64,000 nucleotides of DNA from Mimachlamys varia (taxonomy: Eukaryota > Mollusca > Bivalvia > Pectinida > Pectinidae): the NCBI GenBank assembly GCA_947623455.1, contig OX392534.1, positions 7,078,001 to 7,142,000 on the forward strand, written 5' to 3'. The notes beneath the pieces are model-generated. The model worked only from the letters and a program-made list of their open reading frames with translations, was not told the origin of the DNA and did not search any database. The position numbers and the translations under genes were made by a program. This document shows, in pieces, positions 23,547 to 33,776 of the stretch (its first letter is position 1; each line of letters begins with the position of its first letter).

Positions 23547-26500
23547 TCAGACTTACAAGCAATGTTCAAATTACTGCCACTGTATCTAGTCCTTAACATT
23601 TCCATGTAGCATCCCTTCATTTATAAACATAGCTGACTCTGTCAGAGTTATTTCCAGCCTTGTTCCATTCTGAGAGTGTTTACTTCATAGGGAGGCTGTG
23701 ATGTGTACTGTAAGCAGTGTCTGGTGAAATAGCACAGAACTGTTAAACATGGCCCAAAGTTATTCCTTAAAACTAGCATTTAGACGTAAACAAACGCAAC
23801 ACAAGGCATGTCTGTAAACCCTTCCCAAACATTTCTAATTTCTAACTGATACTTACCAATGCCAAATGGACTGTAATTGGACAGATACTTTCAACAACTC
23901 GAAAGTTTCCAGCAGAATTTTGTTCCAGATGATGAAAAAAAGTTGAAAGATCCTCAGGCGATAGAAAACACAATTAGATTTGGTGTGGAAATTTGCTGGG
24001 CTTCTAGGTGTTAATACATTAATAGAATATTACTGCGGATCAGGAAGCTTGCAATCTAAACCCTCTGTGATAATGCCCAGGATCTAAACCATCCATGATA
24101 ATGTTCTAACGTCATCCAGTATGGAAAAGTTCGACAGTTTTGAAAACTGCATACACACTTTCTGTATCAGATCGGTGTAAAGATATTCTCTAAAGATTCT
24201 GATCTTAGGAAAATGAAAAACTACATGACAAACGATGCAGCCTTGATCCTGACGGGATTCATACCGAGAATTCCCGGGCAGAAATGACAGTTCAGGAAAT
24301 TCATCAAGTTGAGGCCTGATGAGAAATCAATCGCTCTAACAAAATATCCATTACGCTAAAACAACTAATCCGCATGGCAATGGCCAGGATGCATGGCAGT
24401 AGTCAGCGATACACTAGCTGAAACATTAAGGGAATTATCTTTGCCAAGTCAACAAAATTATGTACGTTAAATGTCCTTATGTACATAAAAAGGATGAACC
24501 GAAAATAGAAAGTGTCGAACACAGAAAATAAAAATCAATTTTTGGTTAGAGCTGACTTCACCCAAGAGTAGATATCGTAGAGTAGATATTCTATAACCAT
24601 GAGCAGGTGTGGCCGTATCCTACCCACAATACCTTTTATCCTTACTGGTCTCACATACTATATCTGGAGGCCCGCTCTCTGGCTGTTATTGAATTGGTGA
24701 CTGCCAAGCTTCCCCTTAACCTGGACAATGTGAGGGGGTTAATGGTAGATATAGCAGCATAAACGCCTCAGACGACGGCCATCCTAAGTCCTACGGAAGT
24801 TCACTTCTAGTACTCCATTTACCATGTATATATATGAAAGCAGCTTGTTGATAATTATATTCTGATCAAATCATACCTGTTCTCTTCAAACAGGTGTTTA
24901 TATATTTTAATGTATCAAAAACATTTCATAACTGTCTTTGGTATATCATCATTAACTTAAGGTACAATTATCATTTTATATTGGAAAAAGTTGTTTTTTC
25001 ATCAAATATCATTTTAATAATTACCTGGAGGGGTTCAAAGCTGCACAGGTTAGCTTAATACATATATTCAGCTTCTTCCAATTTCGTCATACAAGGGACA
25101 TACACATTGACAATTACCCTGATTATTAATCGGTGTAACCTCTCTATCTCAGGTAGGTAATTATGAAACACAGGCAGAGTATGCGAACATGACATTATCC
25201 TGTCTACAAGGTACCAATGGTCTTTGTTATTGTGACGAAGGACATGAGTTTGATTTTATTCAAATACAATTTAGGGTACATGTATGAAAGACAAAGCAAT
25301 GATGAAGGGGACAATCTCCTGCTACCACAGAATACATTTTAAAACCTCCGCCAGAGCTAAGAAAACGTGTCAGATGGCCATATGCAGTACACAATTACAC
25401 GCAAAGACACACGACTTGATTTGATTGGTCAATCATTGATTGTTTGGTCAAGAACAATTTTCAGGTCAAGCACAACTACAAAAGCTAACAAATGAAATCA
25501 ATGTCCATTGATTGTAAACACAAATAAGGAAAAGGCCCCTACATTACTGACTCGTTTAATGTATTATGTCCATATAATAGAAATCATTGCTTTGTTAATA
25601 ATCAATTCTGATGTTTCCACGGGAGATTATTCAATTATTAAACGCCACTCGAGCATCTGAAGTATTGGATCACGATGAGTAGAATTCCTAAGTCACCGTC
25701 ACTTTTGTAGACTCTGTACTACGGCCAGGTCTGTGTAACTGACTGACACTTGAAAACCTTGTTAGCTTAACAATATCAGACACAAACGTAAACAATATCT
25801 CCAAATAAAGCTCACGTGTCTGTACCATAGATGATTTTTATCATCAGCATTATATCTGTCTCGATAAAGACATCAGCCAATTGTTTAGTTTTTTTTCTCA
25901 ATGCTGTCATTTTATTGCCATAATAAGTCTGATCTCGGCGGATATCTGTTACCACCTGACGAGACCCTAACCAGACAGTCAAGGTTTCCTCGGTCACCTG
26001 TAATTAGTGATCAAACAAAACCTAACCATCTGTCACCTGTTCACCAGACTCTGGACCACTGACCTGCTGGACATCCAACTCGTAAACCATCGTAAATGAC
26101 ACACTGTCAGTTACAGTAAAGGTGGCACATTACGGCCCAACAAAAGTCTCAATAAAAACCCTCGTCAAAAACTATTTTTGTCAATTTCTACCTGTGGACT
26201 GCATAACTCCCGCAACCATATACAAAACACAGAGCGACAAAGGCACATTAAATATTAAGATGTAATTACGCTGGGAGAGACAGGACTTAAAAGACAGTCA
26301 CATTATACAAACCAGTGGCTTGGTTTTCACTTTTAGATTTACGACTACAGGTTTAGTGTTTTTGAGGTAAAGAGATGAGAACAAAACAGATGAAGAGATA
26401 AGTGTTTTAGAAATCTGCCGTATAATCAGGGTCTAATTGTTTTGATGTCTTCGTGTTGACATCACCTGCTTACCCAGGTAAACACAACCTGTTTGAATCT

Positions 26501-26900
26501 CGGATGATAATTCACGCTGCCATAGTTCACATCAAATAATTATCAGGAAACCACTAAAAGTTATAATTTATTCTCTTTGTCCATACGATAATAAACAATA
26601 AGGCATTACATCTATAAACGACACCTGCCTAGAAACCATTCAGGCCTATACCTGTACAGTTACATCACAAAGTCTTTGAAAATTATTTTCTGATGGACCA
26701 ATTAAGTCATAAAATAGTCAGTTATTTCTTGGAAACCAATATATATATAGTTCCTCTTAATATAATGTCTGTTAATGTCACTTTCATTTAATATCATGTT
26801 TCCTAGAATCATCGTCATTGCTCCTATATAATCTATGTGACACCTGTTAGAATCAATGGCTTTGGTATGATTCCCTATACGATCACTCCAACGTCGCCAT
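23547..26900. other. Long noncoding stretch
   Basis: There is no supported gene in 3.3 kb. A small imperfect duplication (GATCTAAACC...TGATAATG) lies at about 24055-24105. A minus-strand open frame at 25812-25997 begins at a GTG next to an ACAG acceptor-like site but has no recognisable domain. Confidence 0.4.
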
Positions 26901-26982
26901 GATCACAAATACATGACCATCATGACTATCTCCGACAGATCACAAATACATGACCATCATGACTATCTCAGACAGATCACAA
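26901..26982. repeat. 37-bp tandem repeat, about 2.2 copies
   Basis: Two nearly identical 37-bp units (GATCACAAATACATGACC then ATCATGACTATCTCCGACA) and the start of a third. Confidence 0.88.
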
Positions 26983-27215
26983 GTGCTATTATTAAGCAGA
27001 ATTAATATTGTATTACTGTTTGATTCATATTGTATCACTGTTTTATCAGTTTTGATCCCTTATTTTTCTACATTCAAGAGGACACCGAAACAGGAAAAAC
27101 TGACATGTACACTTGTATGTGTTTCATTATTTTTGTCCTTAAACCAAAGGCAAAGTCTCAACTCAGTTTACCAAACAATATCAAATTTATATATGTATAT
27201 TAATTACAATATAAG

Positions 27216-27296
27216 CAGTAAAACTCCATTTACTCAAACTTGTAGGGAACTGAGAAGTATTTGAGTAAACGGGTTCGAGTAAGTGGGGTTTCACTG
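27216..27296. mobile_element. Short MITE remnant (81 bp), pogo-like termini
   Basis: The left end CAGTAAAACTCCATTTACTC pairs with the right end, whose reverse complement starts CAGTGAAACCCCACTTACTC. The right end is followed by TA; the left TA has mutated. The terminus resembles that of the MITE at 3204-3340, which suggests related transposase specificity. Confidence 0.5.
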
Positions 27297-27385
27297 TACA
27301 TAGTAAAAGTACCGTTAATCACATTTTGGTGCACATTTGTCAAACAATAAATGGGAGAAACAACCGAACATGTAACATACATTGT

Positions 27386-27514
27386 GTAATAGGAGAAAGA
27401 GAAAATGTAGCATCCAGACCGGGATTCGAACCCAGGACCTTCCGAACTCTAGATGGACGCTCAACCAATTGAGCTATCTGGTCGCTGATGATCGACCCAG
27501 TCCAGTTCCGCTAC
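27386..27514 (-). mobile_element. tRNA-derived repeat, copy 1
   Basis: On the minus strand the core at 27483-27412 folds as a tRNA-like sequence: acceptor GACCAGA, D-arm GCTCAATTGGTTGAGC, an anticodon loop reading AGA, variable region AGGTC, T-arm CTGGGTTCGAATCCCGG and 3' acceptor TCTGGAT. The acceptor has one internal mismatch and the anticodon stem is broken at two pairs. An AGA (Ser) tRNA should have a long variable arm, which is absent. It is therefore a tRNA-derived element or pseudogene. The flanks GTAGCGGA...GACTGGGTC upstream and CTACATTTTCTCTTTCTCC downstream are shared with copy 2. Confidence 0.6.
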
Positions 27515-27635
27515 ATTCCTCCCTCCTTTTCTCCAAGTCTTCGCTCCCGAAGAAAACTATTTACAAGTTCGTATATCCCCTTGCTATGCATACTCTCAAT
27601 GCTTTAAACAAGGGTTGGTAAGCTCGCCAATTTTG

Positions 27636-27763
27636 TAACAGGAGAAAGAGAAAATGTAGAGTCCAGACAAGGATTCGAACCTGGGACCTTCCGAACCCTA
27701 GACGGACGCTCAACCAATTGAGTTATCTGGTCGCCGACAATTGACCCAGTCCAGCTCCGCTAC
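27636..27763 (-). mobile_element. tRNA-derived repeat, copy 2
   Basis: Same structure, flanks and orientation as the copy about 250 bp to the left. The tRNA-like core is 27732-27661. The anticodon loop reads AGG here, where copy 1 has AGA. The T-arm has a mismatch (CCAGG with CCTTG). The shared flanks on both sides of the tRNA-like core show that the duplicated unit is a repeat, not two independent tRNA genes. Confidence 0.6.
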
Positions 27764-27944
27764 ACCATGTATTTACCTTGTCTCTGTATAGGATTTTCAG
27801 TCTGGATAAAAGCTGCAGTTCTTGACCAAGGAATCTGAAAAAATAAACAAACTTATTTTAACAAGAACTACATGTTACAGTGAGACATGCAATGTCCTTA
27901 CAAAAATCAAATTCCCTTTGATACCCTGAAGAGCTCTGCTGATA

Positions 27945-28504
27945 CCCATGTTATACACCATTACAGACCAATATGGTGCTACACTGCCCATAATATACAG
28001 CCTTATACCAATATGGTGTTGTATTACACAGACAAATATGATGCTACATTGTCCATAATAAACAGCCCTATACTGATATGGTGCTGTGTTGATGCCGTAA
28101 TACACAGACCAATATGATGCTACATTGCCCATAATAAACATGGTGCTGTATTACACAGACCAATATGATGCTACATTGCCCATAATATACAGCCCTATAC
28201 TGATATGGTGCCATGTTGATGCCATATTACACAGACCAATATGATGCTACATTGCCCATAATATACAGCCCTATACTGATATGGTGCCATGTTGATGCCA
28301 TATTACACAGACCAATATGATGCTACATTGCCCATAATAAACATGGTGCTGTATTACACAGACCAATATGATGCTACATTGCCCATAATAAACATGGTGC
28401 TGTATTACACAGACCAATATGGTGCTACATTGCCCTTATTATACAGTCCTACACTAATATGGTGCTGTGTTGATGCCGTAATACACAGACCAACATGGTG
28501 TTGG
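27945..28504. repeat. Tandem repeat with 76-bp and 51-bp unit forms
   Basis: Units contain ACCAATATGATGCTACATTG followed by CCCATAATA. The long form adds a CAGCCCTATACTGATATGG segment and the short form goes straight to CATGGTGCTGTATTACACAG. About eight units alternate irregularly between the two forms. The edges are more diverged than the middle. Confidence 0.85.
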
Positions 28505-30059
28505 TACGATTCCTCTTGATTTCCGTTACAACTATCATGTTGATTGCATATTGTCTCTGTTTCTCTCTTTTTCGAGTCATTGATCAATTTCACCACAACA
28601 AACACTGCATGCTGAAAGAAAAACCCTACTTGGAGTTTTTTTTTTACTTCACCACTAAATTGGGTTAGGTGGAGTGATTACGAATGCTTAGGGAAAAGGA
28701 GACCGATAAGGAAAAACGCCACATCTGAATACCCTTTCATCAATTCTGTATCCCTATTATCCCACACTGTAGAAAAGGCATACAGTATTTAGAAATAAAA
28801 ATTCACTTGATTCTAATCTTTTAGCAATTTTCTCCAGCTCCGAGGAACTCCGCCTCGGGCCTGCACAATCACATTGTAATCCAAATAATTATTCAAAATC
28901 AGTGATAACAGCAACTAATGAGTGAACAGAAAACTCCGGTTACTAAATCATAAATAATCTAACATATCGGATATTAATTAATGTTTCCGGTGATTTATAA
29001 TTTACCGATTTAATTTTTTTAGATAAATTAGCAGGAAGTAAAACTGATGAGAGAGTAATGTCATAGCTACGATTACGATACATGGAGTTATTTCTATCAT
29101 GTAAAATTGATACTATAGCAAATTTTTTTGCCAGAATGAGAAGAAAACATTATTAACGAATTTACAAGAGAGATGTAATCCGCTATTGGGTCGCCATCTT
29201 AGTTGTTCTATGATCTTGACAATTTCTAGTTTACTGGTTATTGGTATCACCACATTGGTACACACGTCTAAAATAATTAATTTCCTAGTATATATACTGG
29301 TACCCATTAGAACCACTAGGTGGACTATATATATAACCTAAATAAAGTAAAGCTAAGTTGATGCTGCATAATTTTCATAATACATTTTAACGAAAAACAA
29401 TTTGAGACAGGGACACTGTTCGTAAACTTGTTCTAAGCATTAAAAATAATTTCATAATTGTAAAGAAGTAAACCAGGAGAGTATTTTTTCACACAGACGA
29501 TAGACCACTAATTACACCAATCAAATCGTAATAAATTCTCCCTGATCATTCTATTACTATGGTTACAAAATAAAAATGTACAGAAATTGCAGAATATTTA
29601 CCCCTGAGGTAAATATGGTATGTAAGCGTTTATTTTGAGACAAGGTATTGTTATAGCGGATCTACCCTAGACCGCAGCCAGACCAATTGGAGAGAAATCC
29701 TAACACTGAAGAGCTAGACAAAGGCCTTCGTTGGTGACGGTGAAGACATACACATACATCTGTCACATCTACGTCTCTAAGCAAGCTTTTCAGTCTCCAA
29801 AAGATACCAACAATCCAACAAATTTTTGACAAAAACAAATCAACAAATATTTGGACATCCTCATCATCCAACACTAAAAGACTTTTCTACATGTCCCCAA
29901 ATCTACAAAGACATCTGACTTAACCAAGAACAACAACAGGAATGTAACATTTGGTTGAGGGTGTGCATGTCAAACTCACTCCAACTAAAGATAAAAGTTT
30001 TATGTGGGCCACAAATAATGTTGGATGTTGTTGAAGTCAATTCATACGGTCTGTAAAGT
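28505..30059. other. AT-rich noncoding sequence
   Basis: There is no supported gene. At about 28845 a pyrimidine-rich tract ending TTTCTCCAG precedes a short GC-rich segment (CTCCGAGGAACTCCGCCTCG). It resembles a splice acceptor with an exon start, but the frame closes after about 13 codons. Confidence 0.4.
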
Positions 30060-30255
30060 TTGGTTTGTTTGTGTTTTACGTCCTATAAACCGCTATGGTC
30101 ACTTAAGGACGTCCCAGTACCTGGCAAATACCCCACGGGTGTAGGTCTCCAATTTGTAACCTAGAGTGTCCCAGTACCTGGCGACTACGAGGGAGACTCC
30201 CTCATTTTGACCAAAATTTACCAATCTCCCTCGAAATCTCCATCATCGAAGTCCA
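30060..30255. mobile_element. Dispersed repeat, bivalve SINE-like
   Basis: It begins GGTTTGTTTGTGTTTTACGT, then CCTATAAACCGC and CACTTAAGGACGT. A CCCAGTACCTGGC segment occurs twice. I associate the start, TTTTACGTCC...TAAGGACGT, with a very common dispersed repeat of bivalve genomes. That is from memory and was not checked. The exact ends and orientation are uncertain. Confidence 0.45.
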
Positions 30256-30665
30256 AACTCACACAAACTCAAAATCTACATCCTGTGGTCAAATGACCTC
30301 CTAGTTACTGCAGGGTGTGTGTAATGACCATAACAGGTGTGTCTGGATCAAATGAATGCTTTTTGAAGTTATTTTGATGCATAAAATGGGAAAGACAAAT
30401 TGAGCAATTCAGTTTCAGTCGCATTTCGCGCACTTTCCCTCTCCCTCATTGGAGGTTTTAAAGGTTAACACCTATGGTAAAACCGATAACCACGATCTGC
30501 ATTATTTGGAGAAGATGTTTTTCTTATACTTTGTCCCTTCATCAAAAAGATGCACCATCAAATATGAGCATATTTACAATGACTTTCACATGTTTTACAT
30601 TATTATTTCTATTGGTGAATCTTTATTTGGTCCTAATTCCACCCCACACCATTTCTTTTGAACAC
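30256..30665. other. Noncoding sequence
   Basis: No gene or repeat was recognised. Two short overlapping + frames (30449-30710) are AT-rich and show no domain. Confidence 0.45.
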
Positions 30666-30907
30666 CAGGGCCAAGTCGTTCAAAGGGTGATTAGCTTAAT
30701 CACTATTTGACAACATTTTACAAACTTTAATTATTCTGTCAATATACAAGGTAAAATTTTAACATTTTGCATGTTAATTGACACTATTAAATATTTGATA
30801 CCTACAAAGTTGTAAATAAATCTATGGTTTCATTTTAAAGTTACAGGATAATCAAAATTTGCGCTAACACTGATTAAGCTAATCACCTTTTGAACAAGTG
30901 AGCCCAG
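30666..30907. mobile_element. MITE with long inverted termini, hAT-like
   Basis: The left terminus contains GTTCAAAGGGTGATTAGCTT followed by AATCA. The right terminus is its reverse complement with one mismatch in 25 bp (30871-30895). Outer bases are CAGGGCC at the left and CTGGGCTC when the right end is read inward. CAGGG-type ends are characteristic of hAT elements, but no 8-bp target duplication is evident. The element is about 242 bp and has no coding content. Confidence 0.65.
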
Positions 30908-31245
30908 AAAATCAGCATGGTACCACACAGGGTACCACACGTTCTTGAGAACACACTTATAATCTGACACCAGCTTTACAGTCTGTGACCTTCACAGTAT
31001 CTCACACCAGCTTTAGTCTGTGACCTTGACGTGTGGATGATGTAGTGGTTTACTGTAGTTTCATTAGCTATCAACCCACACAACTATAAAACAGCACTGA
31101 AATGTCAACAGTAAACAACCCCACCACAAGCTGAAACTTACAGAGCTGCACTTAAGAATTTTAGAAACATACTTGCAGTTTCTGAAAAGAACAGATCTAT
31201 CATTGACAAAAGGCAATACAACAATAGGCTCTACTCCTAAATCTG
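30908..31245. other. Noncoding with a two-copy repeat
   Basis: A roughly 43-bp segment (CACCAGCTTTA...GTCTGTGACCTT) occurs twice at about 30967-31029. Nothing else is recognisable. Confidence 0.5.
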
Positions 31246-31888
31246 TCCAACAAGGTCAAAACAGACTCCACTCAACAAGGTCAAAACAGATTCCACTCAA
31301 CAAGATCAAAACAGACTCCAATCAACAAGGTAAAAAAAATTACACTCCTCAAGGTCAAAACAGACTGAACTCAACAAGGTCAACACAGACTCCACTCAAC
31401 AAGGTCAAATCAGACTCCACTCAACAAGGTCAAAACAGATTCCATTCAACAAGGTCAAAACAAATTACACTCCTCAAGGTCAAAACAGACTCAACTCAAC
31501 AAGGTCAAAACAGTCTTCCCTCAACAAGATCAAAAAAAGACTCCACTTAACAAGATCAAAACAGACTCCAATCAACAACATCAAAACAGACTCCACTCAA
31601 CAAGGTCAAAACAGACTCCACTCCTCAAGGTCAAAACAGACTCAAATCAACAAGGTTAAAACAGACTCCATTCAACAAGGTCAAAACAGAGTCCAATCAA
31701 CAAGGTCAAAACAGATTCCACTCAACAAGTTCAAAACAGACTCAACTCAACAAGATCAAAACAGACTCTCTCAACAAGATCAAAACAGACTACATTCAAC
31801 AAGATCAAAACAGACTCTCTCAACAAGGTCAAAACAAACTCCACTCAATATGGTTGAAATAGATTTCACCGAATAAGGTCAAAACTGA
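31246..31888. repeat. 25-bp tandem repeat, about 25 copies
   Basis: The unit is built from CTCAACAAGGTCAAAACAGA and CTCCA. Copies vary in length (23-25 bp) and sequence (AAGGTC/AAGATC, CTCAAC/CTCCTC/ATCAAC). A + frame is open over the first half (31173-31550) only because the unit lacks stops there. The closing copies from about 31840 are clearly decayed. Confidence 0.9.
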
Positions 31889-31999
31889 GAGAGTGAGTCA
31901 ATGCAGTCAAACTGAACTCCACTTTGTGTAAGTAGAATGACTGTATCTAGAAAATACTCTTGTAACCATTAAATAGGGATGCTCTACAAGAAGGCTCGT

Positions 32000-32320
32000 T
32001 GTAATGGTGGCATCCTTCCACAAAAAATCAATAGCCTGCCACCGTTACCACCACCGCCACCATCGGGCCGGGCTCCAGGTAGAGTGGTGTAACTGGATTT
32101 ACTTGTCACCCAGTAGTGATCTGTTTTCATTTGGCCCTCGCAGATATAATTGGGACTTCTACTACTACGTACATATGTCTACCGCCTACCAAAGCCACGA
32201 CCGACCGGCACAGCTACCAACACTCGGCCCAGGCAAATTGATCTCCCTTAGCCAACCCTGTTGTGGCTTTCAATAAAGATTTAAAATGTACTTTCATTGT
32301 CAAGTTCATCTGTTCTTACA
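32000..32320 (+). mobile_element. Probable solo LTR
   Basis: The segment starts TGTAATGGTGGCATCC and ends TGTTCTTACA, so it has TGTAA...TTACA ends as in many Gypsy-type LTRs. It is more GC-rich than its surroundings. Inside are an ATATAA box-like sequence (about 32143) and AATAAAGAT at about 32273, close to the right end as expected for U3-R-U5 order. No second LTR, primer-binding site or polyprotein is nearby. The flanking 5 bases (CTCGT and TTTGT) do not form a clean target duplication. A 91-codon open frame inside it shows no domain and is not called as a gene. Confidence 0.4.
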
Positions 32321-33344
32321 TTTGTGATTGTGTCCATTTAGAAAAAAAAACCATGTACATGGTGGTTAGTGGTGGCAGATTTGTGACTAAGGATTGCCAG
32401 TGATGATCATGTCAATGGTACTGTAGGGACCGACAACTGTGTAAAGCACACAGCTAGGGAGATCACACTGAAAACATTCGTGTGATTTGTGTGTAAACTG
32501 ATTTAGGTGAAGAGACTTATATACATTTGTGCATACATAGAACTTCATAGATTAAACCGATTTTGAAGAATCTACAGACATGAAATTTTACAAGGCTACC
32601 ATATATAACATTCTGAAGCAACAGTCTGCATAGAATTATTGCTGAAGTCACCCAGCTGTATAATTGTATATAGACATATACCAGGATATCCATATTACTG
32701 AAGTGTTAAAACCTACAACAGGAATGGCTTAAAACATAATGTCTATTATCAAGATATATTTAGTAAAACAGGAAAATTCTTGAACACAATAAATCATTTT
32801 ACAATTCCACTGAAACGGAAACTGATGCAACCTGTCACTCTATGAGCCTCTAGGTTCATGAAGTGACATAAAATGCAGGAATTAAGTCGTTGTACATGGA
32901 CCTATGCAGGCTGCTCTTCAGGGCATTGATTGTGTAGGACTGTCAGCGAGATTCTCTTGTATCCCTCTCTACATGCTACAGGTGTGGCTGTCACAGAGAA
33001 AACACGCCATTATCTTAATTGTACTCAGTAATAGACAACACCATCCTGAATTGATGATGTTACAGAAACTATGTGTTGTAAGCAGCATCCTTAAACCAGG
33101 GATGCTGAATACAAAAACAGCAAAACATTTCTAGTATGGACATTCAGATTCTGAAGACACTGTCTGAAATAGCATATATTGCAGATTTATGAACAAAAAG
33201 CCCCGAGTTTTCACTTAAAGATAGTTCACTATTTTCTACAACAAACAGACAGGTAATAATTTCTGTAAGATTGTCTCTGTCACCTCAGCAGGCATTCTTT
33301 TATTCTAATATATACTCTCTCAAAACAGATAGCCTTTCTGCAAG
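32321..33344. other. AT-rich noncoding sequence
   Basis: There is no supported gene. A + strand frame opening at 32904 reads into ATGCTACAG|GTGTGG, a weak donor, after 26 codons, with no further support. Confidence 0.4.
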
Positions 33345-33776
33345 AAACACATGATCTCTCTCCCAAGACACGAGCTCTCTCTCCCAAGACACGAGCTCTC
33401 TCTCCCAAGACACGAGCTCTCTCTCCCAAGACATGAGCTCTCTCTCCCAAGACACGAGCTCTCTCTCCCAAGACATGAGCTCTCTCTCCCAAGATACGAG
33501 CTCTCTCTCAAGACATGATCTCTCTCCCAAGACATGAGCTCTCTCTCCCAAGACATGAGCTCTCTCCCAAGACACGAGCTCTCTCTCCCAAGACATGAGC
33601 TCTCTCCCAAGACACGAGCTCTCTCTCCCAAGACATGAGCTCTCTCTCCCAAGACACGAGCTCTCTCTCCCAAGACACGAGCTCTCTCTCCCAAGACATG
33701 AGCTCCCTCTCCCAAGACATGAGCTCTCTCTCCCAAGACATAAAATCTCTCACAAAAAATGAGCTCCCTCTCCCAT
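33345..33776. repeat. 21-bp tandem repeat, about 19 copies
   Basis: The unit is GCTCTCTCTCCCAAGACACG plus A. The main difference is ACACGAG versus ACATGAG. A few copies have lost 2 bp from the CT run. Because 21 is a multiple of three, four overlapping minus-strand frames of 70-138 codons stay open as RELVSWE-type repeats, and the 2-bp losses move them between frames. No coding function is supported. Confidence 0.92.

Noticed and set aside
27412..27732. Functional tRNA-Ser and tRNA-Pro genes
   Set aside because: Acceptor and anticodon stems carry mismatches, the Ser variable arm is missing, and both copies share repeat-type flanks.
28845..28905. Acceptor-like tract followed by a GC-rich segment
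   Set aside because: The frame closes after about 13 codons and the alternative frame is featureless. It may be part of an unrecognised repeat.
31173..31550. 125-codon + frame
   Set aside because: It lies almost wholly inside the 25-bp repeat and contains no domain.
32004..32276. 91-codon + frame
   Set aside because: It lies inside the probable solo LTR and has no domain.
33280..33753. Four minus-strand frames of RELVSWE-type repeats
   Set aside because: They are products of the 21-bp CT-rich repeat. Two-base losses move the reading between frames without consequence.
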